Shown: positions 1-5,534 of the stretch, piece by piece | Numbering within the stretch: the stretch's first letter is position 1 | How the letters are laid out: the number at the start of each line of letters is the position of its first letter | NCBI GenBank assembly: GCA_047971245.1 | Contig: JBKDZN010000106.1 | Span: forward strand, 1 to 11,454 | DNA length: 11,454 nt | Direction: 5' to 3' | Origin: CADEDH01 sp047971245 | GTDB lineage: Bacteria > Actinomycetota > Acidimicrobiia > Acidimicrobiales > SZUA-35 | Program-made: the position numbers and the translations under genes | Notes under the pieces: model-generated | What the model saw: the letters and a program-made list of their open reading frames with translations, nothing else | What the model was told of the DNA's origin: nothing | Databases searched by the model: none

Positions 1-722
1 CCCTTGGCCGGATCGTCGGGACCGACGACCAGCAGGTGATGCTCGGCCCCGACCCGGGCTGAGGCGGCCAGCAGCTCCCCGATCCCCTTCTCGGCCACCA
101 ACCGGCCCACCGTGACCACCACGGTGGCGTCGACGGGCAGGCCGAACTCGGCCCGGACCCGGCGGCGGGCGGTCGGGTCGTTGCGGGGCCGGAACCGGTC
201 GACGTCGATGCCGTTGCCGAGCAGCCGGGTCCGGCCCCGGGGGGCCAGCAGTGTCCGGTCCATCAAGGCCAGGTCCTCGGCGTTCTGCACCAGCTCCAGG
301 TGGGAGCAGCGTGATGCCACCGCCTCCAGGCCGTACACGACCGCCCGCCGGGTGACCGGATCGGTGGGTGTGGCGTAGAGGCCGTGCACGGTGTTGACCA
401 CCCGGGGCACCCCGAGGAGCCGGGCCACCACCCGGCCGTACACCCCCGGTTTCGGGTTGTGGGTGTGGACCAGATCGGGTCGTTCGGCGCGCACGACGGC
501 GGCGAAGGCCCGCACCGCCCGCAGGTCGGCCACCGGGTCGGCACCCCGGGTCGAGCCGGCGAGGGGGACGAAGCGGATGCCGGCGGCCGTCAACGCCGCG
601 GTGTCGGGACCCGGAGCGCTCACCGCCACCACCTCATGGCCGGCCTCCCGCAGCGCCGTCAGCTGGGGAAGCAGGAGGTAGCGGTGGCTGCTGGCCACCG
701 TCGTGACGTGGACGATCTTCAC
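1..722 (-). CDS. Glycosyltransferase family 4 (GT-B fold), 3' end cut by the window edge
   Basis: This probably transfers a sugar from a nucleotide-sugar donor to a lipid-linked or surface glycan at the cytoplasmic face. About 240 residues are visible, covering the acceptor-side Rossmann domain and the start of the donor-side domain. The motifs are HTHNPKPG (about 86-93), a VNTVHGLYA stretch (109-117), a GNGID segment (169-173) and VGRLVAEKG (205-213), which opens the second domain of GT4 enzymes. The rest of the donor-binding domain, including the usual E-x7-E region, lies outside the window. The start is GTG at 722, preceded by GGGGGGAT about 6 bases upstream; the first residues (KIVHVTTVAS) are typical for the family. 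It is transcribed away from the sugar-transferase operon. The HTHNPKPG/VHGLYA pattern is common in GT4 enzymes next to undecaprenyl-phosphate sugar transferases, so it may add the second sugar. Donor and acceptor are unknown. Confidence 0.93.
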   Translation of the reverse strand, partial: MKIVHVTTVASSHRYLLLPQLTALREAGHEVVAVSAPGPDTAALTAAGIRFVPLAGSTRGADPVADLRAVRAFAAVVRAERPDLVHTHNPKPGVYGRVVARLLGVPRVVNTVHGLYATPTDPVTRRAVVYGLEAVASRCSHLELVQNAEDLALMDRTLLAPRGRTRLLGNGIDVDRFRPRNDPTARRRVRAEFGLPVDATVVVTVGRLVAEKGIGELLAASARVGAEHHLLVVGPDDPAK

Positions 723-752
723 CGGTATCCCCCCGGACCGGGCCGCTCATCC

Positions 753-781
753 CATTCGGTGTCGAGTCGGCGTCGTGTCAA
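753..781 (-). promoter_or_regulatory. Candidate promoter of the glycosyltransferase gene
   Basis: On the minus strand a perfect TTGACA (781 to 776) is followed, after 17 or 18 bases, by CGAATG or GAATGG (around 758 to 752). A start of transcription near 745 would give a leader of about 23 bases that includes the ribosome site. The -35 match is exact but the -10 is poor, so this is tentative. Confidence 0.3.
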
Positions 782-785
782 TGTC

Positions 786-816
786 GATGATGGCAGATCC
801 TGACCACCTCATCATC
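786..816. promoter_or_regulatory. Inverted repeat GATGATG-N17-CATCATC in the divergent promoter region
   Basis: Two perfect 7-base arms (786-792 and 810-816) lie between the glycosyltransferase and the sugar-transferase operon, just upstream of the candidate promoter elements of both. The position suits an operator for a dimeric regulator, but the arms could match by chance. No regulator gene is present in the window. Confidence 0.25.
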
Positions 817-840
817 CTGTGGAGCCATCCGGGACCATGC

Positions 841-849
841 TGCTAATGT
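841..849 (+). promoter_or_regulatory. Extended -10 element for the glycan operon, probably giving a leaderless mRNA
   Basis: TGCTAATGT combines the TGn extension with a good -10 hexamer (TAATGT, 844-849). There is no clear -35, which extended -10 promoters can do without. Transcription would begin about 7-8 bases after the hexamer, at 856-857, which is the GTG start codon of the next gene. That gene has no ribosome site at usable spacing, so a leaderless transcript, common in actinobacteria, explains both facts. Confidence 0.45.
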
Positions 850-856
850 CACCCTC

Positions 857-1498
857 GTGGGGGGAATGCCGAGGGAGGGGCTCGGCCCGTCTCGTCCTCG
901 GCGTTCGAGAACGAAGCGGGGTGTCGATCTGGTGGTGGCCGGTGTCGGCCTGATCGTCGCCGCCCCTCTGGTCGCCGCGTGCGCGGCCCTGATCCGCGTC
1001 GTCGACGGGCCCCCGGTCATGTTCCGCCAGTGGCGGAGCGGCCGCGGCGGGAGACCGTTCGAGCTGTGCAAGTTCCGGACCATGACCCCGGGCTCGGACG
1101 ATCCGGCCACCGACGACGCCCGGGTCACCCGGCTCGGGCGGCACCTCCGCGCGACCAGCCTCGACGAGCTGCCGACCCTGTGGAACGTGATCCGGGGCGA
1201 GATGAGCCTGGTCGGTCCGCGGCCGCTGCCGGTTCGCTACCTCGAGCGCTACACCCCTGAGCAGGCCCGCCGGCTCGACGTCGATCCGGGGATCACCGGG
1301 CTGGCGCAGGTGGGGGGACGCAACCGCCTCGCCTGGGAGGAACGCTTCGCCCTCGATGTCGCCTACGTCGACGATCGGAGTCTCCGCCTCGACCTCCGCA
1401 TCCTGGCCGCCACCGCCCGCCGGGTCGTGGCCCGGGACGGGGTGGAGGCCGAGGGGTCGCTGACCGTCGCCGAGTTCACCGGTGCCGGCCGACCGTGA
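857..1498 (+). CDS. PglC-like undecaprenyl-phosphate phosphoglycosyl transferase (bacterial sugar transferase)
   Basis: It probably moves a sugar-1-phosphate from a UDP-sugar to undecaprenyl phosphate at the inner face of the membrane, the committing step of lipid-linked glycan assembly. The 213 residues match the minimal monotopic class (about 200 residues), not the larger polytopic WbaP type. In order they show the KRGVD entry motif (20-24), one hydrophobic re-entrant segment (about 25-47), CKFRTM (71-76), SLDELPTLWNV (101-111) with the catalytic Asp-Glu pair D103-E104, SLVGPRPL (117-124) and DPGITGLAQVGGRN (143-156). The end (GVEAEGS...VAEFTG) also resembles PglC-type enzymes. GTG 857 fits a leaderless start; ATG 866 is an alternative, but its GGGGGGA lies too close to be a normal ribosome site. 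The gene overlaps the next by GTGA. The family is certain; the sugar is not, though the aminotransferase downstream points to a diamino sugar. Confidence 0.95.
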   Translation: MGGMPREGLGPSRPRRSRTKRGVDLVVAGVGLIVAAPLVAACAALIRVVDGPPVMFRQWRSGRGGRPFELCKFRTMTPGSDDPATDDARVTRLGRHLRATSLDELPTLWNVIRGEMSLVGPRPLPVRYLERYTPEQARRLDVDPGITGLAQVGGRNRLAWEERFALDVAYVDDRSLRLDLRILAATARRVVARDGVEAEGSLTVAEFTGAGRP

Positions 1499-2520
1499 CC
1501 GCGGATCGTTGCACCGTGCTGGTCACCTCGGCGGGCCGCCGGGGTGCGCTCGTCGAGCTGTTGCGCGCCGGGGGTCGGTGCGCCGGGGTCACGGTCGAGG
1601 TCCTGGCCGTCGACCGGTCGCCCCTGAGCGCAGCGGGCCATCTGGCCGACCGGTTCGAACTGGTGCCCCCGGTCGACCATCCCGACTATCTCGACTGCCT
1701 GGTGGACCTGGTGGTCCGCCACCAGGTGACCGCCGTCGTGCCCACCATCGACCCCGAGTTGGGGGTGGTGGCGGCCGGCCGATCGTTGTTGGCCGCCGCA
1801 GGGGCGACGGCGGTGGTGTCGAGCCCGGAGACGGTGGCCATCACCGCCGACAAGCACCGGAGCCGGTCGTGGATGGCGGCCGCGGGGTTCCCGGTCCCCG
1901 ACGGCCATGAGCGGTCCGACCTGGAGGGGTTGGGAGCCGACGCCTGGCCCCTGTTCTTCAAGCCCCGTTGGGGCAGCTCATCGGTGGGCGCCCACCCGGT
2001 CTTCTCGCCGGCCGAGGTCGATCTCGCCGTGGCCCGCTACGGCGAGGGGGTGATCGAGGAGCGCGTCGAGGGCGAGGAGGTCACCCTCGACTGCTGGGTC
2101 GGGGCGGGTGGGGCCTGCCGGGTGGTCGTTCCCCGTCGACGGCTGTCGGTCCGGGCCGGTGAGGTCGCCAACGGGGTCACGGTGGACCGCCCCGACCTGG
2201 TCCGTTCCACGACCGCCCTGGTCGAGGCACTGCCGGGGGCCTGCGGCCCCGTCACCGTGCAGGCCATCGACGCCGAGGACGGTCACCGGTTCATCGAGGC
2301 CAACCCCCGTTTCGGCGGCGGCTACCCACTGAGCCATGCCGCCGGGGCCCGGCTGACCGCCGTGCTCGTGGCCGAGACCACGGGACGGCCGGTGGACGAG
2401 GCCTGGTTCCGGTGGCGGCCGGGGGTGACGATGCTCCGCTACGACGCCGCCGTGTTTCTGGACGCCGACCCGGCCTGCCACCACCGGTTCGGGGCGTCGG
2501 CCGTCGGCCCGTCGTCATGA
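1495..2520 (+). CDS. CarB-like ATP-grasp ligase, substrate unknown
   Basis: ATP-grasp enzymes activate a carboxylate as an acyl phosphate and join it to an amine or thiol. The 341 residues begin with a Rossmann-like pre-ATP-grasp domain (VLVTSAGRRGALVELLRA, about 8-25; PTIDPELGVVAAG, 83-95). The ATP-grasp core follows: DKHRSRSWMAAAGFPVP (119-135, K120 probably contacting ATP), FFKPRWGSSSVG (154-165, K156), a VIEERVEGEEVTLD hinge (186-199) and FIEANPRFGGGYP (267-278), whose E268 and N270 fit the metal site. PRRRLSVRAGEVANGVTV (213-230) is typical of the carbamoyl-phosphate-synthase-like ATP-grasp proteins of polysaccharide clusters. The protein is far shorter than CarB and has one ATP-grasp unit, so it is not carbamoyl-phosphate synthase. 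GTG 1495 overlaps the previous stop (GTGA); with no ribosome site seen, translation is likely coupled. Its place before an aminotransferase suggests it acylates an amino sugar, which is inference. Confidence 0.9.
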   Translation: MTADRCTVLVTSAGRRGALVELLRAGGRCAGVTVEVLAVDRSPLSAAGHLADRFELVPPVDHPDYLDCLVDLVVRHQVTAVVPTIDPELGVVAAGRSLLAAAGATAVVSSPETVAITADKHRSRSWMAAAGFPVPDGHERSDLEGLGADAWPLFFKPRWGSSSVGAHPVFSPAEVDLAVARYGEGVIEERVEGEEVTLDCWVGAGGACRVVVPRRRLSVRAGEVANGVTVDRPDLVRSTTALVEALPGACGPVTVQAIDAEDGHRFIEANPRFGGGYPLSHAAGARLTAVLVAETTGRPVDEAWFRWRPGVTMLRYDAAVFLDADPACHHRFGASAVGPSS

Positions 2521-4505
2521 TGGCCCGATGGTCACCGCGGAGCCCGTCACCGGGAGCGACACCGGCCGGGCTCGACCCGACGGCGGTCGTCGTCGTCGAC
2601 CTCGACGACACCCTGGTCCTCGAACGGGACTATGTCCGCTCCGGGTTCGCCGCCGTCGGCCGCCACCTGCACACCACCCGGGGCTGGAGTGGGGTCGCCG
2701 CCGACCTGTGGCGGGGGTTCCAGGCCGGGGTCAGGGGCGACGCCTTCGACCGGGTGCTCACGGCGCGGGGCCACGAGCCCGATCCGGACCTGATCGCCGA
2801 ACTGGTCACCGTCTACCGGGACCACCGGCCCCAGCTGGAGCTGTGCCCCGATGCCGCCCGGTTCCTGGCCCGTCTCGGTTCGCGGCCGGTGGCGGTCATC
2901 ACCGACGGACCGGTGCGGTCACAGCGGGCCAAGATCGACGCCCTCGGCCTCGGGGACGGGACCGTGCTGGTGGTGGCCACGGGCGATCTCGGCCCCGGAC
3001 GGTCGAAGCCGCATCCCGCCGGCTACGAACGGGTCGAACGCCTCCTGGGGGTCGAGGCGAACCGGTGCTGCTATGTGGGTGACCATCCGGGCAAGGACTT
3101 CGTCACCCCCCTCCGCCGGGGTTGGCGGGCGATCCGGGTCCGGCGGCCGGGGTCGCTCCACCAGGGCATGGCCACACCACCGGGGGTCGTCGAGGTCGCC
3201 TCGCTCGACGAGATCCCGGTGGTCGGGCCGCCGGTCGACAGTGTTCTCGCCGACGGTGCTCTCTTCGACGGTGCGCTCGCCGACGGTGCTTCCGCCGACG
3301 GGGGGCGGGACGACGAGGTCCCGATGGCCGAGGCCCCGGCGGCCGGGTCTCCGGTGGCCGAGGACCGGGCGGCGCCACCGGGCCGGTCGGACGACACGAT
3401 CCTCCTGTCACCCCCGGACGTGGGTGAGGCCGAACGGGCTGCCGTGCTCCGGGCGTTCGACAGTGGTTGGATCGCCCCGCTGGGCCCGGAGGTGGACGCC
3501 TTCGAGGCCGAACTGGCCGCCCGGGTCGCGGCGCCGGCCTGCCTGGCGGTGGTGAGCGGGAGCGCCGCCCTCGAACTGGCGTTGCGGGTTGTGGGGGTGG
3601 GCCCCGGCGACGAGGTGGTGGTGGCGACGGCCACCTTTGCCGCCAGCGCGTTCGCGGTGGTCCATGCCGGTGCCGTGCCCGTCCTGTGCGACGCCGAACC
3701 CGGCACCTGGGGGCTCGACCCGGACCTGGTGGCCGGCTTCGTCGAGCGGCGAGCGGCGGCCGAGCGGCGGCCGGCCGCGGTCGTCGCCGTCGACCTCTAC
3801 GGTGTCTGCCCGCGCTACGACCGGCTTCGGGCGGTCTGTGCCGGCCACGACATCCCCCTGGTCGAGGACGCGGCCGAGAGCCTGGGCTCCTGGAGCGGGG
3901 GACGCCCGGCCGGCACCCTGGCCGATGTCGGCGTGTTCTCGTTCAACGGGAACAAGATCATCACCACCAGCGGTGGCGGGGCCCTGGTCGGCCCGGTCGA
4001 TCTGATCGACCGGGCCCGGTTCCTGGCCACCCAGGCCCGGGCCCCGCTCCCCCACTTCGAGCATCCGGAGGTCGGCTGGAACTACCGGCTGTCCAACCTG
4101 CTGGCCGCCGTGGGCCGGGCCCAACTGGCCGGGCTCGACGGGCGGATCGCCCGGCGCCGCGCGATCGGAGCCCGCTACCGGGCCGAGTTCCCCGAACTCC
4201 AATGGCTCCCTCGGGGGGTCACCGAACGGCCCAACGGTTGGCTGTCGGTGGCCCTGCTCCCGCCCGGGGTCGACCCGGCCCGGGTCTGCCGGTTGCTCGG
4301 CGGCGACGGGATCGAGGCCCGGCGGGTGTTCAAACCGATGCACCGCCAACCGGTCTTCCGCCAGGCCGAACGGCTGGGCGGATCGGTGGCCGACCGCCTC
4401 TTCCTCCGGGGTCTGTGCCTGCCCAGCGGGTCGGATCTCACCCCGACCGACCAGAATCGGGTCATCGAGCGGCTACAACGGATCCTGACCGAGGAGGTCG
4501 CCTGA
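2517..4505 (+). CDS. Fusion protein: HAD-family phosphatase + PglE-like DegT/DnrJ/EryC1/StrS aminotransferase
   Basis: The 662 residues hold two enzymes in one frame. The HAD domain (about 22-235) has all four motifs: DLDDT (28-32, nucleophile D28 and acid D30), ITDG (128-131, T129), SKPHP with K164, and GDHPGKD (188-194). After a low-complexity acidic/Ala/Pro linker (about 240-292) comes a full-length DegT aminotransferase (about 293-662). It starts with ILLSPPDVGEAE and WIAPLGPEVDAFE (319-330), shows VEDAAESLG (449-457, D451 near the PLP ring nitrogen) and FSFNGNKIITTSGGG (474-488), with K480 as the PLP lysine. These signatures match PglE-type transaminases, which make UDP-4-amino-4,6-dideoxy sugars with glutamate as usual amino donor. 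The HAD half resembles stand-alone hydrolases often found next to this ATP-grasp type. ATG 2517 overlaps the preceding stop (ATGA); ATG 2520 is equally possible. No frameshift or stop separates the halves. Confidence 0.93.
   Translation: MMARWSPRSPSPGATPAGLDPTAVVVVDLDDTLVLERDYVRSGFAAVGRHLHTTRGWSGVAADLWRGFQAGVRGDAFDRVLTARGHEPDPDLIAELVTVYRDHRPQLELCPDAARFLARLGSRPVAVITDGPVRSQRAKIDALGLGDGTVLVVATGDLGPGRSKPHPAGYERVERLLGVEANRCCYVGDHPGKDFVTPLRRGWRAIRVRRPGSLHQGMATPPGVVEVASLDEIPVVGPPVDSVLADGALFDGALADGASADGGRDDEVPMAEAPAAGSPVAEDRAAPPGRSDDTILLSPPDVGEAERAAVLRAFDSGWIAPLGPEVDAFEAELAARVAAPACLAVVSGSAALELALRVVGVGPGDEVVVATATFAASAFAVVHAGAVPVLCDAEPGTWGLDPDLVAGFVERRAAAERRPAAVVAVDLYGVCPRYDRLRAVCAGHDIPLVEDAAESLGSWSGGRPAGTLADVGVFSFNGNKIITTSGGGALVGPVDLIDRARFLATQARAPLPHFEHPEVGWNYRLSNLLAAVGRAQLAGLDGRIARRRAIGARYRAEFPELQWLPRGVTERPNGWLSVALLPPGVDPARVCRLLGGDGIEARRVFKPMHRQPVFRQAERLGGSVADRLFLRGLCLPSGSDLTPTDQNRVIERLQRILTEEVA
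3243..3302 (+). repeat. Four 15-bp tandem repeats in the fusion linker
   Basis: Four imperfect 15-base units encode VLADG, ALFDG, ALADG and ASADG (residues 243-262 of the fusion protein). The consensus is about GCTCTCGCCGACGGT. Because the period is a multiple of three, gain or loss of a unit would change linker length without breaking the frame. Confidence 0.85.
4491..4497 (+). promoter_or_regulatory. Strong ribosome binding site for the micro-ORF
   Basis: GAGGAGG lies seven bases before ATG 4505 and sits inside the last codons of the fusion gene. It is the only textbook Shine-Dalgarno site inside the operon, and its position selects the ATG at 4505, not the epimerase start 70 bases downstream. 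Confidence 0.6.
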
Positions 4506-4567
4506 TGCCCGAACCCCGGAACCGTCCCCGGCCACCCGCCGTGTCCCCGCCGCCCCGGACCCGGTGA
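4505..4567 (+). CDS. Possible 20-codon Pro/Arg-rich coupling micro-ORF
   Basis: A 20-residue frame, MPEPRNRPRPPAVSPPPRTR, fills the space between the fusion gene and the epimerase. Its ATG shares one base with the fusion stop (TGATG) and its own TGA shares one base with the epimerase ATG (again TGATG). A strong GAGGAGG precedes it. It has seven prolines, including a PPP run of the sort that stalls ribosomes without EF-P, and five arginines. It could be a translation-coupling leader that keeps ribosomes moving into, or pausing before, the epimerase; a chance frame in spacer DNA is the alternative. There is no sign of an independent protein function. Confidence 0.4.
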   Translation: MPEPRNRPRPPAVSPPPRTR

Positions 4568-5532
4568 TGGCGGCGTCGACCCCGGTCGTCGTCACCGGCG
4601 GCGCCGGCTTCATCGGAGCCAATCTGTGCCGGACCCTGCTCGAGCGGGGCCACGAGCGGATCGTGGTCATCGACGACCTCTCCACCGGGCATCGCTCCAA
4701 CCTGGACGGGTTGGCCGTGGAGCTGGTCGAGGCGTCGATCCTCGACACCGACGCCCTGGCCCGGGCCGTGCGGCCGGGATCGGTCGTCGTGCACCTGGCC
4801 GCCCTCGGCTCGGTCCCCCGATCGGTCGCCGACCCGATCACCTCCCACGGGGTGAACGCCACGGGGACCATGCTGGTGCTGGAGGCGGCCCGGGCCGCCG
4901 GCAGCCCGCAGGTGGTGCTGGCCTCCTCGTCGTCGGTGTACGGCGACAATGACGCCCCGGCTAAACACGAGGGGCTGCCCGCCGCGCCCAAGAGCCCGTA
5001 CGGCGCCTCGAAACTGGCCGCCGAGGCCTACACGTTGGCCCATCAGCGGACCTACGGGATGGGCGTCCTGGCCTTCCGGTTCTTCAACGTGTTCGGTCCC
5101 CTCCAGACCGCGGGCCATGTCTATGCCGCCGTGGTCCCCTCATTCGTCGACCGGGCCCTGCGGGGTCGGCCCCTGGTGATCCACGGCGACGGGAAACAGA
5201 GCCGGGACTTCACCTATGTGGGCACGGTGTGCGCCACGATCGCCGAGGCGGTCGAGCGTCGGGTCACCTTCGACGGTCCGGTCAACCTGGCGTTCGGCAC
5301 CCAGATCCCCCTGCTCGAGATCATCGATCTCATCGCAGCCGAGGTCGGCACCGAACTCGAGGTCGAGATGGTGGACCCCCGGGCCGGGGATATCCGCCAT
5401 TCCAAGGCGGACCCGACCCGGCTGCGGTCGCTGTTCCCCGACATCGAACCGGTGGGTGTGGGCCGCGGCATCGCCGACACCGTGGCCTGGTTCCGCTCCC
5501 TGCCCGCCTACCCCACTCCTACGGACCGGTAG
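4567..5532 (+). CDS. NAD-dependent nucleotide-sugar epimerase (extended SDR, UDP-sugar 4-epimerase-like)
   Basis: It probably inverts C4 of a UDP-hexose or UDP-N-acetylhexosamine in the cytosol, using bound NAD. The 321 residues are the usual size. The sequence shows the nucleotide-binding TGGAGFIG (10-17), IDDLSTGHRSN (35-45) ending beta-2 as in GalE/WbpP-type enzymes, HLAALGSVP (76-84), SSSSVYGD (120-127), and the catalytic YGASK (Y145, K149). FRFFNVFGP (170-178) and DFTYV (214-218) are typical substrate-domain motifs. It lacks the acidic pair expected at the Ser position in RmlB-type 4,6-dehydratases (for example TDEVYG), so a dehydratase role is unlikely. ATG 4567 overlaps the micro-ORF stop (TGATG); GTG 4564 just upstream is an alternative. 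It ends the operon and its 3' end overlaps the convergent lipoprotein gene by 14 bases. Exact substrate not resolved. Confidence 0.93.
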   Translation: MAASTPVVVTGGAGFIGANLCRTLLERGHERIVVIDDLSTGHRSNLDGLAVELVEASILDTDALARAVRPGSVVVHLAALGSVPRSVADPITSHGVNATGTMLVLEAARAAGSPQVVLASSSSVYGDNDAPAKHEGLPAAPKSPYGASKLAAEAYTLAHQRTYGMGVLAFRFFNVFGPLQTAGHVYAAVVPSFVDRALRGRPLVIHGDGKQSRDFTYVGTVCATIAEAVERRVTFDGPVNLAFGTQIPLLEIIDLIAAEVGTELEVEMVDPRAGDIRHSKADPTRLRSLFPDIEPVGVGRGIADTVAWFRSLPAYPTPTDR

Positions 5533-5534
5533 GG
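5517..5534. terminator. Small hairpin carrying both convergent stop codons
   Basis: CCTAC (5518-5522) and GTAGG (5529-5533) form a 5-base-pair stem around a 6-base loop, with a possible G-U pair outside it. The TAG stops of the plus-strand epimerase and the minus-strand lipoprotein both lie in the stem. It could be a weak bidirectional terminator, but it is short and has no T-run on either side. Confidence 0.2.

Noticed and set aside
2412..2516. An upstream start for the fusion protein inside the ATP-grasp gene.
   Set aside because: The added 35 residues are Arg/Gly/Pro-rich out-of-frame translation of the ATP-grasp end, whereas ATG 2517 gives the ATGA overlap seen in the operon style.
3408..4349. 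A 313-codon minus-strand open frame.
   Set aside because: It is antisense to the aminotransferase domain, which has all PLP motifs, and is compositionally biased with no domain.
3467..4567. A 366-codon plus-strand open frame ending with the micro-ORF.
   Set aside because: Only its last 20 codons lie outside the fusion gene; the rest is an out-of-frame shadow of the aminotransferase with very high Arg/Gly/Pro content. The micro-ORF start at 4505 has its own ribosome site.
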